A DNA stretch of 64,000 bases from Cristatella mucedo (taxonomy: Eukaryota > Bryozoa > Phylactolaemata > Cristatellidae), in the NCBI GenBank assembly GCA_009760855.2, contig WPIO01000007.1, positions 8,881,001-8,945,000 of the forward strand. Direction: 5' to 3'. This document shows, in pieces, positions 1 to 10,412 of this stretch. Position numbers and translations under genes: made by a program. The first letter of the stretch is position 1, and each line of letters opens with the position of its first letter. A model generated the notes under the pieces. It made no database searches. It was not told the DNA's origin and saw nothing but the letters and a program-made list of their open reading frames with translations.

Positions 1-377
1 CGACAGACAAGCTTAGCTGCTGACTTTTGCACCGGCTGCCGCGTCCTATAGTGCAGGCAGAACGAAATGTAAGTAGTGAGCTTCCTAAGTCTAATACAAA
101 TGTCACATACGCACGAAAAGGACTGGCTATGATGCAATTATCTAAAAAAAAACAATATTTTTTGCAAGGTTGTCCAGCTGAAAGTAAGCAGAATTTAGTG
201 GAGTTGATGTATTCATCTAGAGAATGGTCATTATGGAACGGGACGCTGAGATTGCAAGCATGGACTACAGAAGATACATATGCTGGCTGGCCAGTTTTTA
301 GAATTGGCCATTCAATTTATGGCTAGCTTTAGGTTTTCCCATAACTTGTAAGTTGGTTGTATCGTCATTCATCACTA
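1..377. other. No recognised feature
   Basis: A 99-codon plus-strand frame (27-326) lies here. It has no recognisable domain, no clear splice context and no similarity to the repeats in the rest of the window. I treat it as a chance frame. Confidence 0.3.
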
Positions 378-548
378 GGTCTTAGCCCAGGGGTAAGTTA
401 ATAGGTCTTCACGACCCCGGTCGTGGGTCGTGGGTCCTGTAACGGGCCATCCTTTTTCACCCATCTCAAGCGGCAGTGATGGCCGCAAAGGCTGCTCCGC
501 CCCTGCATAGATAGATGCCGAGGCTGATAACTCAGCTAACTTTTTCAA
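378..548 (+). mobile_element. SINE-A copy (tRNA-derived)
   Basis: The copy starts with the tRNA-like head shared by about fifteen elements in the window, around GTCTTAGCCC and GGGTAAG. The body follows with its 'atcctttttcac ... caagcggcagtgatggccgcaaaggct' stretch and it ends in the typical AATCAGCTAAC-like tail. The B-box region is mutated in this copy. It abuts LINE-A sequence on its right. Confidence 0.7.
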
Positions 549-935
549 ATTGGGAAGTTTCAGTGCCATCTTAGAGAGCGAATGTCAGTAATAGATGCTG
601 ATAGGAAGCTGAACGAGTTTGACTCTTTGTAGGTAAGGAGGGATTAAAGCACAGAATACAACTGCATGTCGCCTGCATAAAGCCAGATGCCTAGATGGCG
701 TCAGGCGATTATATCGCCAAGAGGGAGCGTTTAAATTGTGAAAAGAAGTAGACCGAGCACAGATCCCTCGGGTGCACCGCTCTATAGGGGCTCCTCTGAT
801 GCTTGTTGCCGGTTGAAACCAATGGTCTGAAGTCACAGTGCAGCTCCAGCGATACCCAGGTGAGGTGAGAGGTGTTCAAGAAAGAATGGTAATCAATGCT
901 TTCAAGTTGTGCCTAAAGATACAGAAAAACAATCA
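549..935 (-). pseudogene. LINE-A fragment, reverse transcriptase core
   Basis: On the minus strand a decayed catalytic motif can be read at about 650-690 as YAGDMQLY, which corresponds to YADDTQLY of intact LINE-A copies. The regions before and after it follow the LINE-A order. Stops and frameshifts interrupt the frame, so the fragment is not functional. Confidence 0.6.
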
Positions 936-961
936 TATAGACTTTACCTAAGTTTGTATGC

Positions 962-1000
962 CCGTAGGTCTTAGCCGAGTGGTCACTTGCTTGATCAAAT
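962..1000 (+). mobile_element. SINE-A left part, split by an hAT-like element
   Basis: This is the tRNA-like head of a SINE-A (TCTTAGCC ... CACTTGCTTGATC). The element breaks off exactly where hAT-like sequence begins and resumes at 3183, where the B-box half and body are found. Bases 993-1000 (GATCAAAT) resemble 3183-3190 (GATCTAAA), as expected for a mutated 8-bp hAT target duplication. Confidence 0.65.
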
Positions 1001-3182
1001 CAGAGGTCGGCAAACTTTTCGGGCTGCTAGGCCATTTCAGGAGGTCAAGAAGGCACACTAGGCCTGAAGGAAACCACGCCCACTCCGCCCGGCAGGCGAA
1101 GTAGGCGTAGCCAGACGAACAAACAAACAGTCGCAACGGTCGCACTGATGCCCAAGGCAATTATATCTATTTTTATTGAACCTTGCATTATCAACATCAG
1201 AACTTGTGTCTGTAGAGCTACCAAGCACATATGATGGAGCTAGAAATTACTGCAGGCGTTGCACACAGAGCTATATTGAGAGATCAAGCTAGCAAAAAAG
1301 TGAGGACATTGCATCGGAATCGTGAATTTTATTCGTTTCAAAAAAGGCGGCCACCAAAAATCCTGAAAGCCCCGACTGAATATTTTAAGACCGGAAGCTC
1401 AATTTGTCTGCCGGACTACGAGTAAATTCGTAGCCAAAACTCCATAGAGTGTACTTATGTTCACTGCAGGCGAATAACAAGGACTACTTTAAATAAACTG
1501 AACATGAGCGATGAGTAAACTTCCTGCCAACCTTGAAGAACTTTTCAGGCTGCTCATCAAAGCAATCTGAACATTTGCTTAATTTTCATTGAGCTGGAAT
1601 GATATCGTAAGATTAATCAAAAGAAAACCAGCTGCACGCTGGAAAAAACTTCAATGCTTACTAGCCACCTTCCCGATACCGATTCCTGCCTCGAGAGCGA
1701 TCTTGTAATGACGGGTGAACATTAAAAACTAACAATTTTTTCTTTGAAGAGCTATGAAACGTCCACAAGCGCGACAGGGCAGCAACAACCTGGCTCTGCA
1801 TATCAAGCAGCTGCACATTCATCACTGATAATAACGATCCAAGAAGTACGATATAATTTTTGCCAAGTCAGATGCATACTTTTTGCGCACCAGTCCTTCT
1901 GTGCTAATGTTGTTATGAGTTTCAAATTGAATGGGATAAATTATTCTTCCAGCGTACCTGATATAAAGCATATGGAAATGAGCAAAGCCTTCAGGTACAT
2001 GACTAATTCAAACTCACAGCAAATGCTGCGAACTAATAGCACAATACCTGTCCAAAACGAACTTCGAATGCCAATATATACATAACTGATTCCTTATTGA
2101 TCAACGCGTGCAAGCCAATGTCTTAGCTTTAATTGGTTAATCTTAATTTCAATTTGCTTCAATCTTTCGAATCGAATAAAGCTGAATGATAAAAATAAAC
2201 TCAAAGGCAGACCTAAGTGACTGATAAGGTTCGTGACTTCTGACTCTGCATTGTAATTTCACAATTTGTGTGTAAATCCGTTCACAGCAAAAAAGTTTAA
2301 TTCGTCCCGTGACGGAGCTCGTAACTCGAAGTAGTTTTATGTCCGATCAATTCTCCCCATAAAAATGAATTGAGATGCCATTAATCCGTTCCAGACCTTC
2401 AAAAAACTCCACGGATTTATCTGATGTTTTTAAATTACAAAATTTACTCATAAATAACGAATATTTTTTTAACGCAGTACAACAGAGCGTATAGACAACT
2501 AACACGTACGACCAGAGGCGTTCCAAGGGAATTGTGCGCCCGGGGGTGAACTGCCGAAGCGCTGTTTACTGGCCGGGCCTTTTTGCGGACGTGCCGATTG
2601 TCTTTAGTTAAGTGAGGATGTCTAAGACGACGGTACTGTCTACGTAAAGTCCTTACCGCAGCGGTTCCTGCTGTAGCCGGTCTCAACCCACCGAAGGCTC
2701 GCTCGAATCGGTCGTGGAGGGAACCACCAGGCCTCTGCCCTTCCCTTACGAGCCTTAGTAACCACACGCTGTTCCTCTACCCAACCTCTTACTTGCCTCG
2801 CTGGCAAACCCATTTGCACTCGTTAACACTTTCTGGCGTAAATCCGTCAAGGCTAGGGGCTGCCGCCGCTAGCCGTGAGCAAAGCAAAGTCGCAAAATCG
2901 CAGTCTAAAATCGCACTGCGAAACGCGAGAAGCAAAATCGAGCACAATAAGGGTTAGCTCTCAACTCAAAGCAAAAAGCTGCCGAGAGATGGCTTGTGCT
3001 TCGAAAACTCGTTAGTTGGGATACTCGTGTAAGTCAAAGTACCTCTATAGTGAAGTGGAAGAAAACCGCTACAACTCAAGTAGGCCGGATTCGTCAATAA
3101 ATAACTAGGGGGCCGCTATGCGGCCGGACTGGTGCACTAGCTAGGCCGGATCTGGCCTAAAGGCCGGAGTTTGCCGACCTCC
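1001..3182. mobile_element. hAT-like DNA transposon, probably non-autonomous
   Basis: The left end begins CAGAGGTCGGCAAACT and the right end is the reverse complement of GGAGGTCGGCAAACT. This matches the CAGNGGTCGGCAAACT terminal inverted repeats known from many hAT elements. The ends are GC-rich and palindromic (GGCCGGA/TCCGGCC blocks at about 3110-3160), the middle is AT-rich. A 113-codon plus frame (1744-2085) and a 107-codon minus frame (2444-2767) lie inside, but I see no hAT dimerisation (hATC) motif or BED finger. The exact right boundary is uncertain by 1-2 bases. Confidence 0.7.
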
Positions 3183-3305
3183 GATCTAAACGATCTAGGT
3201 CGTCGGTTCGTGTCCTAAAGCAGACGATCCGTTATTGCCTGGCGAAAGCAAGGTGCTGAGCTGCCAAGGCTCTTACGCCACTATATTAATGATGTTGTTG
3301 GTTCA
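3183..3305 (+). mobile_element. SINE-A right part
   Basis: This continues the SINE interrupted at 1000. It carries the B-box-like GGTTCGTGTCC and then the body (ACGATCCGTTATTG ... AAGGCTCTTACGCCACTATAT). Joined to 962-1000 it gives one normal SINE-A. Confidence 0.65.
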
Positions 3306-3546
3306 TATAGACTTGAAATTCCTGAATAGGTCGTTAAGAACTCGCAGATAAAACTGAAGGGGAATTTGTTGGTTAATCTTGTCAGATATTTGGAGAAGAT
3401 TTCGCAGATCTAGTAGAGAGACTCTAAGCAAGTCAGCAGCCTGTGATCTTTATAAAGAGGCAACGGTGCTGACTTTGTGGAGTGACTTGCACTTCTACCT
3501 GATGGTCACTTGACTTCTAGGTTTATATTTTGATGTGTTCAGGTGG
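3306..3546. other. No recognised feature
   Basis: I see no coding potential or repeat similarity in this stretch between the split SINE and the LTR-like repeat. Confidence 0.3.
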
Positions 3547-3826
3547 TGTTGTGTGACAGTGACTCCGGCGGAGGCTATTCTAGTAGAAGTCTCACGGAAA
3601 CACAGCGGGTGCACGTGCGCGGGAACGAGACTCTCTTTATTCCTCTCAAAGGGCACATATAGGAGAACTCGATCAATCGCAGCAGACGACACGAAATAAA
3701 GCCTGCATTAGTTTCCTGACGCTGGGCTGATTCAATGGCTTAACTATTGGCTACAGGTGAGGCATGTACATTAGCGTCGGGCGCTTGGCTCATTACCACA
3801 GCAGAAGCCGAACCACACTGGTTATA
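3547..3826 (+). mobile_element. LTR-like repeat, copy 1 (truncated)
   Basis: This segment starts TGTTGT and is clearly homologous over about 250 bases to 23216-23483. Shared blocks include AGTCTCACGGA, GAGACTCT.TTTATT, GCTCGATCAATCGCAGCAG and ATGGCTTAACTA. Copy 2 has the complete TGTTGTAT ... ATACAACA ends of an LTR. Here the right end is lost at the (TAA)n tail of a minus-strand LINE-A. Confidence 0.6.
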
Positions 3827-4280
3827 ATAATAATAATAATAATAATAATTCACTTGATAAAGCGCCCTCAGAGAACTGAATCTCTCTCTAGGCACTTTAC
3901 ATTTGCTGTAAAGTGAAATGCAATTGAATGGTAAGTAAAATCATGCTTGAAAAACAAACGAAATGAATAATATGGTTAGGGGTGACATGCACAGGGTCAG
4001 CATGCAAATGTGGTTAGTGGCAGCATGCACAGTGTCAGCACGCATAAGCACATCAAGGACGAATCACAGGGACCCACTAAATGCTGTCCTAAATAGGTGT
4101 GTTTTTAGGTTCCTTTTAAATGTGGTCAGGTCAGAGGATGTTCTGACGCAGGTCGGGAGGGAGTTCCAGGCTTTGGGAGCATATGAACTAAATGCACGGT
4201 CTCCAAAGGATTTAAGGTTGCCATATGGTTGCCATATCTTGCATCGTGTATCCTTGACAGGAATCACACTAGGGTGACTA
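3827..4280 (-). mobile_element. LINE-A, 3' end
   Basis: Read on the minus strand, this holds the last codons of the LINE-A protein (FGDRAFSSYAPKAWNSLPTC, stop at about 4064), the 3' UTR and the conserved tail GCGCCCTCAGAGAACT read toward (TAA)n at 3827-3849. It is a strongly 5'-truncated insertion, as usual for non-LTR retrotransposons. Confidence 0.85.
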
Positions 4281-4486
4281 GGAAAAGTTGCCTAACTGCT
4301 CCTCGTCTAGTATCGACTTCTGAAGGAGCGGCTAAGAAACAGCCTTTATTGAGGATGCAGGAAAAGACCCAAGGTTGAGGACATTTGTACTACGGGGAAT
4401 TACGCTTACCCCAATGTATTTTAATGAAAAAAACAAAAAATTATTCTCGTCTTTTTAATAATAATAATTCATTTAAAAAGGTAAGT

Positions 4487-4645
4487 TGCATTAACAGCCT
4501 CATTTATATAGCGACAGAAAAGCCTTCACGGCCATAACTACCGCTTGCAGTGGTCAATAAAGAATCGAACACTGCATGACTCGAGCCCACCATCCGCGTC
4601 GTAAAGAGCAAGGGCCTTACTCCTGGGCTAAGACGGTTGGGGGCG
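4487..4645 (-). mobile_element. SINE-A copy
   Basis: Reverse-orientation SINE-A. The body (TTATATAGCGACAGAAAAGCC ... CCGCTTGCAGTGG) leads into the complement of the tRNA-like B box (ACTCGAGCCC) and ends with the complement of the head (TTACTCCTGGGCTAAGAC). Confidence 0.75.
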
Positions 4646-4679
4646 AATTAACATAGCGCCAAGGCAACTTAATATTTCA

Positions 4680-5960
4680 TGGCACTTTATGTATGCCAAA
4701 AACAAAACCTGTCAATTGGTAAGTGATGACATGCACGGTGTCGGTGCAGATAAGAGCACAAAGGACCATTCGCGTGGAGGGAGCAAATAACTGTGAGAAA
4801 ATAACTGCTGTGAGAAAATAACTGTGCACTTGTAGGCTCTTTTTTAACGTTTTAAAGTCAAAGGATATCTGTAACTCAGTGACAAGTAAGCTCCATGCTT
4901 TAGGAATATAAGAACTACTGGCATGGTTCCGAAAATATTTGAGGTTAGTTTTAAGCTTAGTTAAACAACTTAGTCAGACGATGTCAGGTCGTACGATGAT
5001 CAGGTCGTACGATGCCTTGCCTGAGTGACAAATGGCTAATGGGTAGGTAGGCTGGAGCACGAGAAGGAAGGAACCTGAAAAAAGTGACAAAACATTGAGA
5101 TTTCGAGCTGATGCAAATCGGTGGGCAGTGGTGCTATTGGCAATTGTGATTTTCACGGCAGACAAGCCTAGTAGCAGAGTTTTTGGACCAATCGTAAGAA
5201 TAATACTGGCTGGTAGACCTCGAGTACACTGTATTGAGCCATTGAAGTCAAGATGAGACGACGTCAAAAATACAAGAACCAGCTTGGCTGTGATATCCTA
5301 GCCTTAACAGGCCCAGAATTTTAAATGTTACATAACTTAAACATGCAGACCTGCTTGTGGAGCTGATTTGGTCGTATAGTGAAAGGTCACTTTGGATCTG
5401 GCTGGACACAGATTGCATGCAGATGCTACAGAAGATATGCTTGTGCTGGTAGCGCCCTTTCTGAGGATTAGACTTAAAAATTTCCTGCGACACTAGATTT
5501 ACCGCCTGCTAGTCGATTTATTGTATCATCATTCAGGTTGAGAAAGGTTTGCTGCCAACCAAGTGTAAATGTCACTAGCACATACTGTAAGAGAGCAAGC
5601 GAGTTCAACTGGCAGGTGGGAAAGTTCCAATGACGGGTGATGCTTTTCATCGTCTACATACAAAAAAGTGATTGTGCCTGGATTGTGCTTGAAGATTGCA
5701 TAGCTAAGAAGGAGAGCATAAAAAGTGAAAAGAATTCTCCCCAAGCACGGATCCCTGCGGTCCCCTGGGGTGCTGGTTGTCAGTTGATATCGACAATCTG
5801 AAATCTTCTATTGAGATAGGACCTAAGTCATTGTATTGCAGTGCCAGTAATACCGAGACGAGATGACAGATGCTCGAGACGTACGCTTTCAGCAGAGCTG
5901 GGGAGTGATTAGTTCCAAAATCTTACAGTAACTTACTTGCTAGATTATGAAATTGTATAT
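4680..5960 (-). pseudogene. LINE-A, old degenerate copy
   Basis: On the minus strand, fragments of the LINE-A protein appear in order. QSDLSLYDQISSTSRSACLS (5270-5500) matches the intact QSDLSLDDQISS motif, and thumb/C-terminal remnants follow at 4690-5270. Many frameshifts and stops are present and the copy is clearly more diverged than those at 9.4 or 40 kb. The boundary at the 5' end is approximate. Confidence 0.65.
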
Positions 5961-6135
5961 AGGAGTTTAGCTAGTGTGCCACTGCTCTTGAAGTTTTCAT
6001 CAATAGGAACTGCTTTAGGAAGCCTGGCTGGAAGTTGCTAAAGTTATCTTGCTCTAGTGTGGACTACTTAATGACTTACGTGTAAATAGTCTTTTTGAAG
6101 GATGCAGAGACAAAACCTAAGGCTAGGGAGCCCCT

Positions 6136-6297
6136 GAGTCTTAGCCCCGTGGTAAGGTGCTTGGTCTTAAAGACCCGGGTCGCGGGTTTGAGTCTAGGAG
6201 TGGGCGATGCTTTATTGACCACTACAAGCAGTGGTTATAGCCGCAAAGACTCTTCTACCGCTATATACCTGGGGCGATTTAATCAGCTAACCTTTAT
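6136..6297 (+). mobile_element. SINE-A copy
   Basis: This is a near-complete SINE-A: head GTCTTAGCCCCGTGGTAAGG, B box GGGTTTGAGTC, body with GGGCGATGCTTTATTGACCA, and tail ending AATCAGCTAACC. Confidence 0.8.
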
Positions 6298-7540
6298 TCA
6301 CCATAAAAGAAATATTTATAATAGTAAGTTAAGCAAGACAGCAGAAAATCTACGAAGCTCTCAAGGAGAACAATAGGTATTGGGTCCAGGGGGCTAGTGG
6401 TCCTCTTGGACAGGGTGGCAAAGTTCGAAATAAAAGTCATTAAATGGCATGCTTGAAGGTGGAGATTGAGGTAATGCTAACAGCTGCGGGTGAGGGGTCT
6501 AGCCGGAATGTGACAATGGGTGATGGACTCTCTGATCTTATCTATCTCGCTGACAAAGAAGCTAGAGTAACTTCTACTGATCACTACAAGAGTCTATAGG
6601 AAGGTGCTTACACAAGAGTGGTTAAGGAGACTTTTGATGGTCAAGTAAGCATTTTTGGAATTTGCTGTCACTACTGATCTTGTGTATGCCTTCTGAAGCC
6701 TTTGCTTCGTATTCCTAGCTAGTTTATAATCTGCAGCAATCACAAGCCATCTGGTACGTAGGTAGGCTTAGTCAGAGGCAAACTCGTCCAAACAATTGGC
6801 TACTTGCGTGTGTAGCATTCCATGACTGGTAGAAGGTCAAATATTTGCAGCAGAGAAGAGGTAGATATTTTTATCGGTTTGACTAGGGTCAATCAGACGA
6901 GTCTCCAGAGGAAATGAATGAAGTAACTAACAAAATTCGGCTCATAGGAGTGAGTTGGGTAATCGAGCTGATTTTTTTTAAATCAGCCATTACGAGAAAA
7001 GCAAGATTTGTTGACAAAGAATTGTCATCAGATTAGAAACATCTTAACTACAGGAATATTTTCTGCCTGGCCGTTTCAAATTGAGAAAGGAACGAACGAT
7101 AATGTCTACTCGGCCACCATTCGCTAATAGAAAGAACTGGCATTGCTATGGATTTATTGCAGACCAAAGGTGCATTCCATATGCACACTTCAAAGTGCCG
7201 CCAGGGTTATGCAAAGCCTGCCGACCAATAAGTTAAAGCGATTTGCGGCAGTGCTTGGGGGAGAGCGCTGGGCGGATCTCGACAATGATTGACAAACTGA
7301 AAACGTGATCCTTTGCTTCTCTCTTGCCATGTCGGGTCTAGATGCAGGATTTTCCCATTTCATAAACCCTGGCAGAATTGGCGGCATCCAGGAGTAGTTG
7401 GACGACAATCGTGAAACGATTATGCACGCACGATTGCACTGAAAAGAAAGGTGGGTGAGAGTCGGAAAAGCTTCGTACACAACTGGCTTCCGTGTATGAG
7501 TGCTTGCCGACAGGGCCGGAAGCATCCCATCTGGTTGGTG
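6298..7540. other. No recognised gene; possible old LINE remains
   Basis: The stretch is low in coding signal. A 111-codon minus frame (7190-7525) is open but shows no recognisable motif and no good splice sites. Composition and scattered stops fit decayed transposon sequence. Confidence 0.3.
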
Positions 7541-7543
7541 AGC

Positions 7544-7744
7544 TCAGGCAGCAAGCGTATAGATGCCCGTAGGATAGTAAACATTTCTTATTGCTAGGGT
7601 AAAATATAGACAGAATAGCTTTAAACAGGTATTATCGGTATCATTGTCGGTAACACTCGTTGGAAGTTTGATTTTCGGATCTTCTGCTGCGGTCAAAAAG
7701 TGCAAGCATTGCTTGGTGAACCGGAAGCGGAAGTTTTTTGCCAT
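7544..7744 (-). CDS. Unassigned short ORF, possible first exon
   Basis: A 66-codon minus-strand frame begins with an ATG at 7744 and an N-terminus rich in Lys, Arg and Phe (MAKNFRFRFTKQ). About 30 codons in, a possible splice donor (GA|GTGTTA) occurs, so it could be a first exon. I found no downstream exon and do not recognise the protein. Chance is a serious alternative. Confidence 0.15.
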   Translation of the reverse strand: MAKNFRFRFTKQCLHFLTAAEDPKIKLPTSVTDNDTDNTCLKLFCLYFTLAIRNVYYPTGIYTLAA

Positions 7745-9065
7745 CTTTCATACTGCAACTGTCAGAACCCGCAGCCTGCTACGACAATGTTCAATAGCTA
7801 GAGCTCACGGGCTGTGATCGGTTGCTTCTCCGGGACGAATTAATGTCGGCGATCCAAAGTCACTCACTTCTGAGATAGCTACGTCTGTTACCATATTATA
7901 CAAGACAAACAATTGTTGACAAGTCGCGAGAAAAATAATTCTGATGTATAAACGTACATCAAAACCAGAGAGTTACACATCTATGATAACTCGATAATTT
8001 CAATTAAAGTCCTTAGTCTCAAAAGCAGCAGAAATATTTTTTAGGTTATGAGCTTCCGAAAAGCTGTTGGCAGCCTCTTTTCCTGAACGAATAAACTGTA
8101 TGTCTTTATGTGGTTGCTATTACAGTTTTTCCATGATATGAATGAATGTGAAATCAATTTCCCAAACTGTAGACTGCAAAACTTATTTCTGGTTGATCAT
8201 CTAGTCTGCTATACCCTTTTGAGTGCGTTTAACGTAAGCGCATCACAATATGAAGCAGTCTCCCCAATAAATTTTTCGTTGAGAAAGGTGCATTTTGCCA
8301 GAGGCACCCACTGCACCCTCTATCGCGCGATGAAACATACAAACAGAGGGTGATGTAAACCTCTCTCCGTCACTGGTGTTCGAATGTACATGGCAATCGG
8401 CTTGAAAGTCTCTCGTCAGTGTTCCAAGGTTCTTTCTTTTAACCTTGATAAGGATAAAATAGTTGGAGCTATCAAAAGATCGTACAAACTTCTTTTTCGA
8501 TGGTCGAAATGCGGTATAGAGCCTTTAACCAGAGGGATGTGGCTTCGAGCTCTCTCAAAAAATTTTGAGAGTTAAACTAACATAGTTAAACGTGAAAAGT
8601 TAAAATAAAAGTTCTTGAAGGGGCTAGACCCTTTCACGGGTGGATTTCGAAGTGTTTGCCTTGACCTTTTCAGCCCAAGGCACAGTCCTCACCACCCCCA
8701 GCTACCCAGCCGCAATTCGCACGTTACTTCTCGCAGAGCATTAAGATGCACGAATACGAACGTAAGCAGATGTTCGGAATTTCTTTAGTCATTTTCAATA
8801 CGAAGAGAGCCTTTAAGCGAATTTGTTCCGCCATTTTTCTTTTACCGATCGATAATCCTGACGGTCTGCACTCACGACCGCTCACCGCAAGCCGACGAGG
8901 TCCGCTACGGTCGGCTCAGGCCCTACTAACCATTGTCGGGAGATCCGCGCTAGAAAGTAGCTCGTGTCGTACGCGGTAAAGTTCGCTATTCACAAGTGAA
9001 CAGCACCCGCAAGCCAGCGGAAAGAACCGCGGTGCCGTACAGAAACTAATTAGAAGCTGCACTTT
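7745..9065. other. No recognised gene
   Basis: I see no repeat family and no convincing exon. The part after about 8640 becomes richer in CpG, which continues in patches up to 11.0 kb. The missing first exon and promoter of MRPL18 may lie in that interval, but I could not place them. Confidence 0.25.
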
Positions 9066-9145
9066 AGTAAATTAATAACAATTATAATACATTTAATGTA
9101 GCGCCCTCCATAACTTAATCTCTTTCTAGGCACTAAATTGCATGC
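9066..9145 (-). mobile_element. LINE-A tail fragment
   Basis: Only the terminal hairpin-like tail is present (GTAGCGCCCTCCATAACTTA ... CTAGGCACT), preceded on its left by an AT-rich remnant of the (TAA)n stretch. Confidence 0.6.
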
Positions 9146-9149
9146 TTAT

Positions 9150-9394
9150 AAGAAAGAGTGCAATAGTAAATAGAGCGCGGACGATCGGGCGCGCTGCTAG
9201 CGGCGACAGTTCGGCTGTCCGCCACGGGGTCAAAACCTACCGCAAGCAGCGCGTCTGGAACGCCGCGGCAGCATCCGCGGACTCTGGGTGGAGTCGCGCT
9301 GCGGCGGCGGGCCAAGCGGTCAGCACCAGCCACGCGTAAATAACCGGCTCAGGGGTCGCGCAGGTTGGAGCCGCACGCATTCGAGGAGGCGCCG
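9150..9394. other. GC- and CpG-rich block
   Basis: This block is strongly CpG-rich compared with its surroundings (GGGCGCGCTGCTAGCGGCGA and similar). Open frames on both strands follow from the GC content and do not look coding. It could be promoter-associated for MRPL18 or a remnant of a GC-rich repeat. A similar block occurs at 10050-10250. Confidence 0.3.
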
Positions 9395-10050
9395 CATGTG
9401 CGATCAGGCGATTGCAGCTGGTGCAAAACTCTGCAGCTAGGCGTGTCTGTCGTGAGCGTCGCAGTTGCCACATTACTCCACTTCTCGCCGACCTCCACTG
9501 GCTACCAGTCAAGCAAAGGATTGACTTCAAGGTTTTGTCGCTCACTTTTAGGTCACTTCATTCTTTAGCTCCAGCCTATCTCTTAGATCTACTCCCCACC
9601 CAGGCCAAGCATCGCACCACCCACTTTTCGGAATCCAACAGTCTCCAAATACCCCATACAAACCTCAAATCCTTTGAAGACCATGTATTTAGTTCGTATG
9701 CTCCCAGAGCCTGGAACTCCATCCCGACCTGCGTCAGAACATCCCCTGACCTGACCACATTTAAAAGGAACTTAAAAAACGCGTATTTAGGACAGCATTT
9801 AGTGGGTCCCTGTGATTCGTCCTTCTCGTGCTTATGCGTGCTGACACTGTGCATGCTGCCACTAACCACATTTGCATGCTGACCCTGTGCATGTCACCCC
9901 TAACCATGTTATTCGTTTTGTTTGTTTTTCAAGCATGATTTTACTTACCATTCAATTGCATTTCCCTTTGCAGCAAATGTAAAGCGCCTAGAAAGAGATT
10001 AAGTTCTCTGAGGGCGCTTTATCAAGTGCATTATTATTATTATTATTATC
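9395..10050 (+). mobile_element. LINE-A, 3' end with open C-terminal frame
   Basis: A 5'-truncated LINE-A. The frame 9412-9882 (156 codons) is open through the end of the protein, with LLADLHWLPVKQRIDFKVLS and the terminal block SYAPRAWNSIPTCVRT. The 3' UTR, the tail AATGTAAAGCGCCTAGAAAG and (ATT)n at 10029-10050 follow. The lack of stops indicates a fairly young copy. Confidence 0.9.
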
Positions 10051-10300
10051 ACGGCAGCGGGCTCACTCGGGCGGGCTCGCGGCGGCCGCTGCCAGTCGGA
10101 CGGCCCGCAGCTCGCACGAGGGGTTCGAATCCCGCTTCGTGCCCCAAGCGGCGCGATACCGACTCGGGCTCAACGCCGACGTCAGCAGCGAGGCCCCACT
10201 TCGCGCGATCTATTCGTACGCGCACCAAGCTTACACTCTGTCGGGGTGTTATATAAAGTCCGTCGAAATTTAAAACCCGATGAAAAAAGGAAAGTTAAAA
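10051..10300. other. GC-rich block with a T-arm-like sequence
   Basis: Very CpG-rich sequence. It contains GGGGTTCGAATCCC at about 10116-10129, which resembles a tRNA T arm or B box. No tRNA acceptor or anticodon arm can be folded around it, so I do not call a tRNA gene. Confidence 0.3.
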
Positions 10301-10412
10301 CGGCTTTCCCTTTGCCGCAAATGTAAAGCGCCTACAAAGAGTTTGAGTTCTTTGAGGGCGCTTTATCAAGTGCATTATTATTATTCTTATTATTATTATT
10401 ATTATCATTGGC
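10301..10412 (+). mobile_element. LINE-A solo tail
   Basis: Only the last part of the LINE-A 3' UTR and tail is present (CAAATGTAAAGCGCCTACAA, GAGGGCGCTTTATCAAGTGC), followed by interrupted (ATT)n. It is an extreme 5' truncation. Confidence 0.85.

Noticed and set aside
10105-10145. Possible tRNA gene (GGGGTTCGAATCCC)
   Set aside because: The T stem does not pair fully and no acceptor, D or anticodon arm can be formed around it.
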